A stretch of DNA of 64,000 nt, from assembly GCF_050624435.1 (NCBI RefSeq), contig NC_134541.1:8818983-8882982 (forward strand), given 5' to 3'. This DNA is from Tenrec ecaudatus (Eukaryota; Chordata; Mammalia; Afrosoricida; Tenrecidae). Position numbers and translations under genes: made by a program. This document shows positions 20,273-30,562 of the stretch, piece by piece; within the stretch, counting starts at the first letter, position 1; each line of letters starts with the position of its first letter. A model generated the notes under the pieces. The model saw only the letters and a program-made list of their open reading frames with translations. It made no database searches and had not been told where the DNA came from.

Positions 20273-20675
20273 AGGCAACTGCAACCAAAAGTCTGCCAGT
20301 TTGAACCCACCTGCAGCTCAATGGGAGGAAGAGCCAGCCAGCTGTTCCCAGGAAGGGCACAACAAATGCCAAACCAAACTCCCTGCCATCAAGTTGATTC
20401 CAACTCATAGCGACCTTTGGGGACAAAATAGAATTGTCTCCGTAGGGTTACAAGGCTATGTATCTTTACTGGAGCAGAAAGCCTCATCTTCCTTTCACGG
20501 GGTGGCTGCTGGGTTTGAATGGCTGACCTTGCAGGTAGCAGCCCAATTTGTAACCCACTACTCTACCAGAGCTCCTTTTCTGGTAAAGATTACAGTCTGG
20601 AAAAATGCTAAGGGACAGTTCTACTTTCACGTGGGTTCCATATGAGGAGAATGTCAAGTTACCAGTACTCAACAA
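20273..20675 (+). mobile_element. AfroSINE inside MIR, itself split
   Basis: The left half is 20273-20365 ('cagtttgaacccacctgcag'). The right half is 20578-20675 ('taaagattacagtctgg' to a 'caacaataacaact' tail). The two halves join in consensus order once the minus-strand SINE between them is removed. Confidence 0.7.
20366..20577 (-). mobile_element. AfroSINE inside AfroSINE
   Basis: A well-kept minus copy: 'ccctgccatcaagttgattc', 'tctttactggagcagaaagc', 'tgctgggtttgaatggctg' and 'ctaccagagctcc'. It is the innermost and youngest layer of the nest. Confidence 0.85.
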
Positions 20676-20770
20676 TAACAACTGCTTACTAGCCTTAAGG
20701 TCCTGGACAAGGCACTTAACCTCGACGCCTCTCTGTTCCCTTGTACATAAAATGCGAATAGGACCAGTAG

Positions 20771-20963
20771 CTCCCTAACTGGACTGGCTGCGTGGTTGGT
20801 GACGCACAAGAACTGCAGTTTGCAATCACCAGCCATTTGCTCGGTGGGATAAAGATGGGCTTTCTATTCCCGTAAACAGGTACAGTCTCAGGAGGCTACA
20901 GGGGCAGTTCTACTTTGTCCTATCAGGGTCGCTATGAGTCAGCAATGACTCAATGGCTGTGGG
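20771..20963 (+). mobile_element. AfroSINE
   Basis: It abuts the MIR end. It has 'actggactggctgcgtggtt', 'aggggcagttctactttgtc' and 'gtcgctatgagtcagcaatg' in order. Confidence 0.8.
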
Positions 20964-21418
20964 AAGAATACTTTTATAATCCAAATCCAAGAGTGAACAC
21001 TACTAATGGTGTTTTGGCCCCTGTCTAAGCTAAGGATACATAATCCCCAGAAATGGTTGCAACCCCATCCCTTTGACACTCACCTGCTCAGACTCAGACA
21101 GGTAGCCAACTCACAGCAGTCTTGCTCCACTCCCACCTCTGAGAATCCACAGCCCTCCAACTTCACAGTCCTGCAAAATTCTAAAAAGATTCACCCTCTC
21201 CTCTTCCATGGAAAACTGAGCCTTCCTAGGAAAGCTCACTCACACGTGGGAAACAATCAAGGCAGCTTTTTGTTTCAGTTATCAGATGTCGGAATCTTCC
21301 TCTAACAACTGTAAGGATTAAACCCAATAATGTACATTCTGCCCTTAGACAGGGTGGGGCATGTAGCAAGCAGTCAAGTAATATTTATTACATTTGCTAA
21401 GAAGCCTAAGATGCATGA
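20964..21418. other. Unique spacer
   Basis: No gene recognised. The 99-codon frame at 21006-21305 has no domain. Confidence 0.5.
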
Positions 21419-21626
21419 GGAGACCTGGTACCCCGGTGGTTATGATGCGACAGGTCAGCAGTTCTGAAACCACCAGCTGCTCCCTGGGAGAAAAACTGGA
21501 CTTTCTTCTCCCACAAAGAGTGACAGTCTCAGAAGCCCACGGGGGCAGTTCTACCCTGTCCTATAGGGTCGCTATGAGTCAGCATCGACTCAATGGCAGT
21601 GAGCTTAGGTTTTGTAGTTTTGGATT
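21419..21626 (+). mobile_element. AfroSINE, well preserved
   Basis: 'accaccagctgctccctggg', 'cctgtcctatagggtcgcta' and 'gagtcagcatcgactcaatg' are close to consensus, so it is a relatively young copy. Confidence 0.9.
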
Positions 21627-21889
21627 AAGCATCATGATGACCCTGCCCAGCAGGAAGGAAGGCAGAACTCAAGAGTAATATTTAAAACCTAACGTTCAAG
21701 ATTAAGGGCAACCCAACTAGTTGCCACTTCAGTGTTGTTTCCATGTGGGCAAATTACTTACTCACTACTTGTCTATCAGCTTATCCCACAGTGGTGGCTT
21801 ACGTGCTGTGGTGACACTGGAAGCTACGCCAATAGTACTTCAAATGCCCTTAGAGGATGGTTAACCAGGTGGTCAAGTTTCAGTGGAAC
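21627..21889. other. Unique spacer
   Basis: Nothing recognised. Confidence 0.4.
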
Positions 21890-22160
21890 TCCTAGACTAA
21901 GCTAGACTACGAAGAAAGGCCTGGAAATTCACATCCCCAAACGAGTCGATGAAAACCTTGTGGGTCACAATAAAATATGGTCCAATCAGGAATGGAAAGA
22001 AGAGCCCCCTAGGATGGAAGGCAATCAAATACACAGCGACCACAACAATGGACCCGAGCAGACCAGTTGTGGTACAAGAATGGGCAATGCTCCAGTCTCT
22101 TGTCTAGGAGGGCATCCTTGAGTTGGAGCTGGCTTGATGACAACTAACAACTACAACAAG
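21890..22160 (+). mobile_element. RTE-tailed SINE-like repeat (copy 1)
   Basis: About 270 bp. It begins 'ctagactaagctagactacg', includes 'aacgagtcgatgaaaacc' and 'agcaatcaaat'-like spacing, then 'gggcaatgctccagtctctt', and ends in an RTE tail ('ctaacaactacaac'). The same order recurs at 48794-49028. It is too short for an RTE ORF, so it is probably a non-autonomous derivative. Confidence 0.6.
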
Positions 22161-22751
22161 TTATTTATCTTTTTGTACATCAAAGTATAGTCCCTTTTGT
22201 CTATCACAGGATAGCCAAATCTGGGCTGCTCCTTGCTTTTGTAAATAACGTTTCACTAGAGCACAGGAACTCCATTTGCTTGTATCATGTCTTTGGCTGC
22301 TTTTGAGCTATTGAGGCACAGTTGTAGCACAGTTACCACAGAGACCACATGGTCCATTCGGGGTCGCTATCAACAGATGCAATGACTCGCTAGCTGGTGT
22401 CCTTGACCTCTGCTCCGTCAGCCTTGAGCGTTCCCTATGTAAATAATTACAGTAATAGACTCCTTCAGGGGCTGGTTACAGACGGTAAAGGAGCCGTCCG
22501 AACAGTGCACAACAGACTTGGAGACAGAGTGAATACTGCTTCACACAGTAGAAACCAGCCAGCAAAATGATTGGCTATGTTTTAGGCTGCACATTTTGGA
22601 GGGTTGATTTTTAAACTTTCTGCGGAAAGACAGGGCTCTTGAGTTTGTCCACAGACCTCCCATCTCCTCTTTCTCTAAACTTAGATTGACCTCCAACCTC
22701 CTTCATCCACCTGGCTCCTATGGCCACTTAAAGTGCACCCTCTCAAGGGTG
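22161..22751. other. Unique spacer
   Basis: No recognised feature; a degenerate 'gggtcgctatcaacagatgc' motif at 22358 may be a SINE tail remnant. Confidence 0.4.
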
Positions 22752-22894
22752 GGCCCTGGTGGCGTAGAGGTTACACATTGGGCTACTAACTGCCAGGTTG
22801 GCAGCTCCAAACCAGCAGCTGCTCCGTAATGAGAGACAGAGAAGAGAGTTCTATGCATTGGAATCAACTCCTTGGCAGTAAATTTGGTTCTTAG
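22752..22894 (+). mobile_element. AfroSINE with internal deletion
   Basis: It has a good head ('ggccctggtggcgtagaggt') but jumps to the tail ('ttggaatcaactccttggc'), missing about 60 bp of the body. Confidence 0.75.
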
Positions 22895-23010
22895 TTTTTC
22901 TCATTTCCAAAGGTTACGACTTATTGTCACTTCTTCTAAGATGTCACCTAAAATCTAGTAGGGCCTGCCAGTTTTCAGTCTATTCCCGAATGTCTTTGGG
23001 GAGTTTTTAT

Positions 23011-23635
23011 GGTTTTTTTTTTGAACGTTTGATTAGGGGCTCATACATCTCTTATTACAATCCATACATATATCAATTGTGTAAAGCACATCTGTACATT
23101 CATTGCCCTCATTGTTTTCAAAACATTTGCTCTCCACCTAAGCCCTTGGCTTCAGGTCCTCATTTTTTCCCCTCCCTCCCCGCTCCCCCCTTCCTCATGA
23201 GCCCTTGATAATTTATAAATTATTATTTTGTCATATCTTGCTCTGTCTGACATCTCCCTTCACCTCCTTTTCTGTTGTCTGTCCCCAGGGAGGAAGTCAC
23301 ATGTAGATCCTTATAATAGGTTCCCTCTTTCCAAGCCACTCTCCCTCTACCCTCCCAGTATTGCCACTCACATCCCTGGTCCTGAAGGGATCAACCGCCC
23401 TGGATTCCCTGTGTTTCCAGTTCCTATCTGTATCAGTGTACATCCTCTGGTCTAGCCAGACTTGCAAGATAGAATTCGGTTCATGATAGTGCAGGGCGGG
23501 GGGAGAGAAGCATTTAGGAACTAGAGGAAAGTTGTATTTTTCATTGGTGCTGTATCATACCCTGACTGACTCATCTCCGCCCCTAGACCCCTCTGCAAAG
23601 GGATCTCCAGTGGCCAACGAAGGGGCTTTGGGTAT
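23011..23635 (-). mobile_element. Afrotherian L1 3' UTR, 5' truncated
   Basis: It runs from the tail complement 'gattaggggctcatacatct' to 'gaaggggctttgggtatc'. About 625 bp. Confidence 0.75.
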
Positions 23636-23664
23636 CTTTGTTTTTTTTAAAATAACAATTGGCC

Positions 23665-23852
23665 CATGATGGAAGCCTGGCTACTAACTAAAAGGTTAGT
23701 GGGTCCAGTCTACCCAGAGGCACTCAGAAGAGAAGCCCAGTGAACTAGCACTGAACTTACTTGAGGACACGAGAACCCCGTGGACTACAAGTCTAGACTG
23801 ACACAGGCGAGTTAGTTAACTTGATAGCGACTGGTTGGAAACAGGATAACCC
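23665..23852 (+). mobile_element. AfroSINE, old subfamily
   Basis: 'ctactaactaaaaggttag' and 'agagaagcccagtgaactag' resemble the older AfroSINE type also seen at 61317-61475 and (minus) 40183-40378. Confidence 0.6.
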
Positions 23853-23865
23853 CCATTAAATTAAT

Positions 23866-24058
23866 CAGGCCCAAAGGAGGAAGGCCATCAAAGAGATGGA
23901 TTGACATGGCGGTTGCAACAGTGTGCCCCAAACGAAGAGCCACTGTGAGGGTGGCTGAGCACCAGGCCAGGCTTGCTTCTGCCCTGCCGGGGCTGCTACC
24001 AGGCAGAACCCGCTCCGTGGTGCCTAACCGACAAGGACAGCAGCAGGGCTGGCGCGGC
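23866..24058 (+). mobile_element. RTE LINE 3' end, old
   Basis: 'gaggaaggccatcaaagaga' and 'gattgacatggcggttgcaa' match RTE. The tail is drifted ('ggtgcctaaccgacaagg'). Confidence 0.65.
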
Positions 24059-24902
24059 TGCCGCAGGGACAGGGGGAGCCACGCACCGTGAGGACACAAC
24101 AGCGGAAGTGGAGGCCATGCAAGGCTTTCGAGGCCAAGGCGGGGGATGCTCTTTTCTCCCCAGAGCCACTAGGATCCACTGAAGGCGGTAACATTCAAGG
24201 AACCCCAGAGGGTAGGGAGTTCACAGTCGGCGGTGGGATGGGAAGTGACCCCTGTCCCACTGGGTTATGCGGGTTGAGATGGATAAACGGGTGCATGCTC
24301 CGCTGTGTATATTTTTGACGTCAACGATAAAGATAAGTTATCACGCTACCACGACAAGGAAATGTGATCGGCGTCCCTACCTCCGAGGACTGTCCTGGGT
24401 GTCCACTGAAGATCAGAGGATGAATGACGGCATATAAAGCTGACTGAACGGGGGAAAGTTGACGAGTGTGTCTGCCTCCACGGTGACCAAGTCGGCGGGA
24501 AGGAGCGGAGAGCAGGAGGTACAAAATGCCAGGCTGGCATTTCCCAGGTGCGAGCCGGGCATCACCTCATGCTGCTCAGCGGCTGTGCGCGCCAGACTCG
24601 GAAGAAGGAAGCGCAGACGACAGGGGAGGCACAGCAGGTGGCTCGACTCTCCTCCCCAAACCTCCTTTTGAAAATCTGTTGTGCAAATATTTAATTAAAC
24701 TCTTGAGGTTCAGGCTAGAAATATCCAGATCTGCCCTTAGACACGTGGGCATCTTGCAGGCTGTGGTTTACAGGAATGCAGACTAGGAGCCATTTGCTGC
24801 CCGTGATGTTGGGTTCCTGCAGGCAGGGTGCAGGGCTCAAGCAGAAGAGCTTTGCCCAGCAGGCTTTACATGGGCTTTCAATGAAAGTAATGAACTTAAG
24901 CT
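24059..24902. other. Relatively GC- and CpG-rich unique stretch
   Basis: The 24060-24660 part has more CpG than its surroundings and includes a perfect 19 bp palindrome (24524-24542). No promoter, exon or gene can be assigned. The several overlapping frames lack domains. Confidence 0.4.
24524..24542. promoter_or_regulatory. Perfect 9-1-9 palindrome
   Basis: 'aaatgccag' g 'ctggcattt' is an exact inverted repeat with a one-base centre. It would suit a dimeric DNA-binding protein, but no factor is identified. Confidence 0.4.
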
Positions 24903-25107
24903 TGGAGCCCCCGTGGTGGAGTGAATTGCACGTTGGGCTCCTAACCGCAAGGCCAGGTGTTCAAAACCACCAGCTGCTCTGCAGGAGAAAGACCAGGCTT
25001 TCTGCTCCTGCAGAGATGTAACGCTTCAGAATCCCATAGGGACAGCTCTCCTCTGTCCTTTAGGGTCGCTATGAGTCAGGATGGACTTGGTGGCAGTGAG
25101 TGTGTGC
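24903..25107 (+). mobile_element. AfroSINE
   Basis: Head 'ttggagcccccgtggtggag' (drifted A box), then 'aaaaccaccagctgctctgc', tail 'gtcgctatgagtcaggatgg'. Confidence 0.85.
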
Positions 25108-25590
25108 TAGTCCAGGTAGACTAGAGAAACAAATCCAGAGATACTCATATGTGTAAGAGAGAACTTTCTATCAAAGAGTAATTTTACTTTAAGAAAACAT
25201 CCCAGTCCAGTCTAGAGCACGTCCATAAGTCTGGTATTACCCCTTATGTCAATACTAGTCAATTTCTCTTTAGCCTCACACAGCCATGCAATGATGCTGA
25301 GTGCAGGAAGATCACAGGCTAGTGGGTGGAAGGTCTTGTGGATCCAGTGATGGTGGGAGCATTTCAGTACTGGTGTGGGTCTCCACATGACTCCTCCAGC
25401 TCCAGGGCTCTGGCTCCATCAGTGTAGTTCCATGTGACTTGACAGCAGAAAGACGAAGCAGAGAGTGTGTGTCTGCCCTCCAGTGAGCTATTTATCTCCT
25501 TCGAGCCCCCAAATGAGGTCATCAAGCTGAGACCCCATTGACAGGCTAACCTCCACCCCTTCACTAGTTGACAGGAGATTATGGAACTGC
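25108..25590 (-). mobile_element. LTR-like interspersed repeat (type b-related), minus strand
   Basis: It opens with 'ctagagaaacaaatccagag' and contains 'gatcacaggctagtgggtgg' and 'ccattgacaggctaacctcc'. Its opening is the complement of the ending seen at 31790-31870. Retroviral LTR identity is likely but not proven. Confidence 0.5.
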
Positions 25591-25659
25591 CACCGTTTGG
25601 TTTGGGATTTTAGGGCCTTGCAGAAGTATGAGCAGTGTGCCTTCAGCTCCTGCTAAATC

Positions 25660-25832
25660 CTACTGAAGGTTGGCAGTTTGGACACACTTACAGGTGCTAT
25701 GGCAGAAAGGTCTGGCAAACTGTTGTGGTAAAGATGACTGCTTACAAGCCTGGACAGAGCAGGCCCGCTCTGTGTCGGGTGAGGTTGCCGTGAGTCAGGG
25801 GCTGGCTGGACAGCCGCTAATAGCAACCAGGG
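25660..25832 (+). mobile_element. AfroSINE, old
   Basis: 'aaggttggcagtttggacac' and the tail 'ccgtgagtcaggggctggc' are recognisable in an otherwise drifted copy. Confidence 0.55.
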
Positions 25833-26065
25833 CAGAACCGGTTTCTCTATTCTGCCTGACCCACTTCCCTAGCCGCTGATGCAATGGACACTGTTGGGGA
25901 TAGCACATGGTTACCATGCAGGAAGTTCTGAGAAACACGTCGGCTCCGAGCAACTTGAGTGGCTGGTATTCAAGGCAGGAAGTGAGGGAGTCCTTGAGGA
26001 GGGCTCAGCCGCAGCTCCATCCTCATTATCTTTCTTATCCCTGCTGACACCACGATCATGAGCCC

Positions 26066-26185
26066 TATTGATACACTCAGCGGCCGAGGCTCAGAGAAGT
26101 TCTGTGACTTCTTCAAGGTCACATGGCAAGGTCAGGACTGGAATCCCAGAGCCCGAGCGTTGAGCTGCACGCTAACCCACCAGTC
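26066..26185 (-). mobile_element. MIR SINE
   Basis: 'gaggctcagagaagttctgt', 'caaggtcacatggcaaggtc' and 'gactggaatcccagagc' are MIR in antisense order. Confidence 0.7.
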
Positions 26186-27442
26186 TCCACTGGACCGAAA
26201 CAAGCATGACCCGGCTGGAAATCAATGACTAGTTGAGCCAAATGGCCTTGATCGAGCACCAACACTTGAGCTGGGGCTGCAACAAGGAATCCCTCTTTGT
26301 CTCCCTTTCAGGTTACACGTGTGTGCGCACAAACACGTTCACACTGGCCGTCCGTGCCCAAACCACACTCGCAAGCTGCGCTCAGGAGCCTTGATAAGTG
26401 ACCATCATAGACTCTTTGGGTGAAAAAATGCTCTGGGGTTTGGCAAGCCATATAAATAAGAGGTCCATTTTCTGAGCCTTTAAGCTATAGATTACAGACG
26501 CAATCGTATAACATAATTCTCGGTGAAAAATATCCCAGACTCCCGATTCTGATGCATGATAATAAATCTCCTACAGGTGCCGCTGTCATTGTAATGGGGC
26601 TGGGGGAGGTGAGGGTGTTTCTAGAAAGTTCCGGAGACATTTCCTAAAATTTCTTTTAAAAATAGCGAATTATCTGTTTATTTACTTAGCAAAAGTGGTT
26701 TCTTGAGCGAGGCCTCAGAGAAGCAGTAAAGGACCTAGCAGAACTTAAAAATCCTGCAAGCTCCCATCCATGCAGTGACGGCTATTACACGGAACAGAAT
26801 AACGCTGGACTAAATCTGTGAGCAAGCAGACTGCCGGGGCCGGGCGGCACCACCCACTGAGAGGCGTAGCATTCATTTTGCTTGTTGGGGATTTTTATGA
26901 CAGGTTCCAGGCACGCAAACACCTTTCTCTTCACTCCCTCCTGCTCCCGGCCCATTGACGGCATCTGTCGAGAAGACAGACTTTAGTCCCCTCCCCACTC
27001 AGGTCAGTGACTCAGGAACGCACAAGGCTTGAGTCGGATAACCAAACCGTCCCTGTACGTCCTCTTTAGTGCTCTTTATTGAAAGTCCCCTTGAAGGGGA
27101 GTTCTCTGCTAAAGAATTGGCCGGCTCGTTATCCACCGCCCAGTGAAACCAGCATAAAGCACACGGGTCTCCTCATTGTGGGCTCTGGGCAAACATCCAT
27201 GAAGTCCCTTCTTGTCCCTGGTAGTGAAGGGGCTCACATCCCCCTGCTAGCCCAGCGCCCTGTATAAATGTCCCAGAGAACCTGGGAAGGGAGTTTGCCA
27301 GTCAAAGCCCCTGTCTCCCCAGAACAGAGCCTCCATTTCATTCAAAGTCCTCAGCAAAGGGAGAGGGCAGCCTTGACCAAGAGATGCCCTGTCAGGTGAC
27401 CTGTGTGTGACCAATGAGATAGGAACAGAAATTCCTCAGAAA
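26186..27442. other. Unique stretch with conserved-element character
   Basis: Contains no recognised repeat. The 26390-26700 part has motif-rich AT sequence with a TATA-like 'catataaataag' and reads like a conserved non-coding island. No gene supported. Confidence 0.35.
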
Positions 27443-27752
27443 CCTTTGGGAGGGGAACCAATGACAAGGATCTACATATAACCCTGAGGGATGTACAACA
27501 GAAAAGTGGGTGAAGGAAGAAGTCGGACAGTGTAAGAGATGACAAAATAACAATGATTTGTAAATTATCAAGGGCTCATGAGGGAGGAGGAGTGGGGAGG
27601 GAGGGGGAAACATGAGGAGCTGATACCAAGGGCTCAAGCAGAAAGCAAATGTTTTGAGAATGATGATGGCAACAAATGTACACGTGTGCTTGACACAATG
27701 GATGGATTGTGATAAGAGTTGTATGAGACCCCATTAAAATGATTTCTAAAAG
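27443..27752 (+). mobile_element. Afrotherian L1 3' UTR, 5' truncated
   Basis: From 'caacagaaaagtgggtgaag' through 'gttttgagaatgatgatgg' to 'ccattaaaatgatttc' (the AATAAA has become ATTAAA). Confidence 0.75.
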
Positions 27753-27933
27753 GAGAAACCACTGGGAATATGGATTTGGTTCCAGATGAAGTAAACCCAT
27801 TGGAACAGAATTCCCCACATCGCTCCACCTTCCTTTTGAAATTACTGGGAGGGTAGGTGGCTCAAGAGGCTCAAAGCCAGCTTGTAGCGGGAAGTAGACA
27901 GTTTGGGGAAGTTGAGCGATGCTGACTGGTGCT

Positions 27934-28128
27934 CCAGGACCCCTGGTGGGGTTACACGTTGGGCTGCTGATCAAGATTGGTGGTTCGAGCCTACCCACTG
28001 CTCTGTGGGAGAAAGATGAGGCTGTCTGCTCCTGTTAAGATTTGCAGTCTCAGAAACCCCATGGAGCAGTCCTACATTGCTCTGCAGGGTTGCTCTGAAT
28101 TGGGCTTGATTGGATTTGGGTTTTGGCC
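27934..28128 (+). mobile_element. AfroSINE
   Basis: 'cccctggtggggttacacgt', 'gatgaggctgtctgctcctg' and a drifted tail ending in 'ggatttgggttttgg'. Confidence 0.8.
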
Positions 28129-28601
28129 AGAGCCCTGAAATTGCTGAATCTCCAAATCATCTACCTTTCTCCAGACGTGGTTTCATGTCAGGAAACAAAA
28201 CACTCTTTTAAAGATCCTGGCAAGTGTGTATTCTCTTACTTGCAGCAAACATATTTGAAACTCTGCCGCCACTACTCCAGCCCCACAGTGAGCGTTAACT
28301 TTGAGGCTAACAGCTGTCTCAATCCTGCGGGAGGTACTCTTACAGGGATGGCTCGGCGTCCACTGGGGTCCCCTGCAGGCCTTCCTGGTGGGGAGGGGCC
28401 ATCTTTCATGACCCCTGTGCATTTTGGAGCATCCTCAATAGTAGGCTTTGAATCCACACCCTGACCTATTGTTTCCCAATTCATTTCTCTCTCAGGTTGT
28501 GTCTGTTACAGGTCACTTTGAGATATCCAATAATGCCCCTTGCCCACTCTTCCCACCAGAGAATGAGCAGGCTTGCTTAAGCCTCCGGTCCGGGGAGGTC
28601 T
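28129..28601. other. Unique spacer
   Basis: A 113-codon frame (28123-28464) starts in the SINE tail and shows no domain. Not supported as a gene. Confidence 0.45.
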
Positions 28602-28780
28602 TATTGCCACCAGGCTCAATGTTGACTCACAGTGACCCTATAGGACGAAGTGAAACTGAACCAGAGAGTTTCGCAGGGAGTAGGCGGCCACATCTTCTCA
28701 GGCAGAGCAATTGATGGATTCAAATCACCAGCAGTTCAGAGAGCAGCCAAGCACTTAAGCACTGAGCCACCAGGGCTCCA
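28602..28780 (-). mobile_element. AfroSINE
   Basis: Tail side 'cacagtgaccctataggac', head side 'cttaagcactgagccaccag' then 'ggctcc'. The body is altered. Confidence 0.7.
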
Positions 28781-28943
28781 GGCTGCAGATGGAGCGCTCC
28801 CACTGACAGAGAGTTACGGCCTCCACTCCCACCATCTCTTCCAGACAGAGAGCCAACCAACCAACTCATGTGCACTTACGATCCTGGATTCTGTTGCACT
28901 TAAGATTTTTGTCTTTGTAGTCAGGGTGAAATATTTCTAACCT

Positions 28944-29112
28944 TTCGGAGTCTCCATTGTCCCAGCTCACAGTGACCACCTAGGACAGGGTAGAAGTGTC
29001 CCTGTGGGTGTCCCAGACTGTAAATCTCTACAGGAGTAGGGAACCGTATCTTTCTCACAAGGAGTAGCTGGGGCTCGACTACTGACCTTGCTGTTAGCAA
29101 CTTGAAGCAGAA
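28944..29112 (-). mobile_element. AfroSINE
   Basis: 'cagctcacagtgaccaccta', 'gtaaatctctacaggagtag' and 'gctcgactactgaccttgc' in minus order. Confidence 0.75.
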
Positions 29113-29562
29113 CCCACTCTTCCCCCCGGTCCCCTGCTCTGTATCATGTCACTTAGAATCACAATGCGTCAGGATTACCTGGATGGCAGCGAAACTATTT
29201 TTTTTTTTGAGCCTCAATTCTTTCCTCAGAAATATGGGAATAAAAATAGTCCCTTTTGGAGATGCTGTTGTGGGTTCTAATATTCTCGAGGCAAACATGT
29301 GATGTCTAACACACAGGAAGCAAACAGACTCCATGGCTTCATTCCAGGTCCAATCCACCGCAATCGCTTTCCTGGACGACAGCCAGCATCCTCCACCCTC
29401 CACATACTGCCCTCTGCTCCCGGTCTCTCCTGTATGTCCTTCAACTCACGGTTTCACACAGCAGGCAGAATAACATTTCGGAAATCCTACTGTGTCCCCT
29501 GTCCCTGATCTCTCCAGTACAAGAGGGATCTCCTAGTCAAGGTCTCTAAAACACTCTGCTGA
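29113..29562. other. Unique spacer
   Basis: No recognised feature. Confidence 0.45.
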
Positions 29563-29636
29563 GGGTGGGGTGGGGTGGGTGGGGCGGAGCGGGGCGGGGT
29601 GGGGTGGGGCGGGGGTGGGTGGGGTGGGGTGGGGGC
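29563..29636 (+). repeat. G-rich minisatellite, (GGGGT)n/(GGGGTG)n, G-quadruplex-prone
   Basis: 74 bp almost entirely of G3-G5 runs separated by T, C or short spacers. It carries far more than the four G-runs needed for a quadruplex. Proline/glycine-rich frames over it are artefacts. Confidence 0.9.
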
Positions 29637-29756
29637 GCTTTGTGTGTCATTGGAGTCTAATCCATAAATCTCTCCCTTCTCCACTGAGCTCCTTGAATCG
29701 TTTGAGTTTATTTCGACCTCGGGACACTTGCACTTGCTGGTGGTTGTGTCCTGGTC

Positions 29757-29925
29757 TCCACAGTGAGCTGCTAACAGTAAGGTTGCTGGTTTGAACCCCT
29801 GAGTTGCTCCAGGGGAGAGAGAGGAGACTGTCTGCTCCTGCAAGGAGCTGTTCTACACCATCCTACAGGGTCACTGTGAGTTGGAACCCACTGAATGGCA
29901 GTGGGCGTGGTTTGAGTTTTTGTTA
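29757..29925 (+). mobile_element. AfroSINE
   Basis: 'gagctgctaacagtaaggtt', 'gagactgtctgctcctgcaa' and tail 'gtgagttggaacccactg'. Confidence 0.75.
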
Positions 29926-29994
29926 TTGATAGCAGCAGACTAGAAATCAAACGATACATTAGCCACCCTGCTGTAAAAAATCTTTTAAATGTGT

Positions 29995-30562
29995 TACAAA
30001 GCAAAGATGGCATTTTAAGGACGGAAACACGGAGCCATGGTATTTGTGACCACCTCAGATGCATGTAGAAGCCGGACAATGAATAGTAAAGACTGAAGAA
30101 GAGTCGATGTCTCTGAAGTACGGCGCTGATGAAGAATATTAAATACGCCACGGACCACCACAAGAATAAACAAATCCGTCTCGGAGGAGTGCAACCAGAA
30201 TGTTCCTCAGGAATGAGGACGGCAAGACTTCATCAAAACTCACTTCGGACATGTTAGCAGGAGGGACCGATCCCTGGAGAAGAGCGTCCTAGCTGGTAAA
30301 ATAGAGCACAAAAAAGAAGCCCGTCGATACACAGAAGACCCTCCGGGTGCTGGTTTCACAGAGTGGCCGCAACAGTGAGCTCAAAGTTAGAAATAACTGA
30401 GGGTGAGGTTTAGGGTTACGGTTACAGTTAGCACTAGAGTTAGGGCAAAAAATAAATAAAAATAGACACAACTGTGAGGATGGCACAGTCCTGGGCCGGG
30501 TTTCTGCCCGTCGTTCACTGTGTCGCTATGAGGCAGGACTGACCCAGCAAGCGTCTAGCTGA
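29995..30562 (+). mobile_element. RTE LINE, ORF C-terminal relic and 3' end
   Basis: It carries 'tgaagaatattaaatacgcc', 'cgtctcggaggagtgcaacc' and 'gaggacggcaagacttcatc' (the degraded end of the reverse-transcriptase ORF), then the 3' tail. A telomere-like insertion (30401-30467) interrupts it. Frames are broken. Confidence 0.75.
30401..30467 (+). repeat. Degenerate telomere-like block with A-rich end, inside RTE
   Basis: 'ggtttagggttacggttaca' then 'gttagcactagagttaggg' are imperfect TTAGGG-type units, followed by an A-rich tail. The RTE bases around it are partly duplicated: 'aataactgagggtgagg' before and 'acaactgtgaggatgg' after. This fits an insertion with target duplication. Confidence 0.6.

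Larger units (their letters stand above)
20236..20775 (+). mobile_element. MIR SINE split by nested AfroSINEs
   Basis: The left MIR part ends at 'ctggttctaccacttac' (20272). The right part resumes at about 20676 with 'cttactagccttaaggtcct' and continues through 'caaggcacttaacctc'. All sequence between is AfroSINE. Confidence 0.7.

Noticed and set aside
30401..30445. True telomere or chromosome end
   Set aside because: The block is short and degenerate, and RTE sequence lies on both sides.
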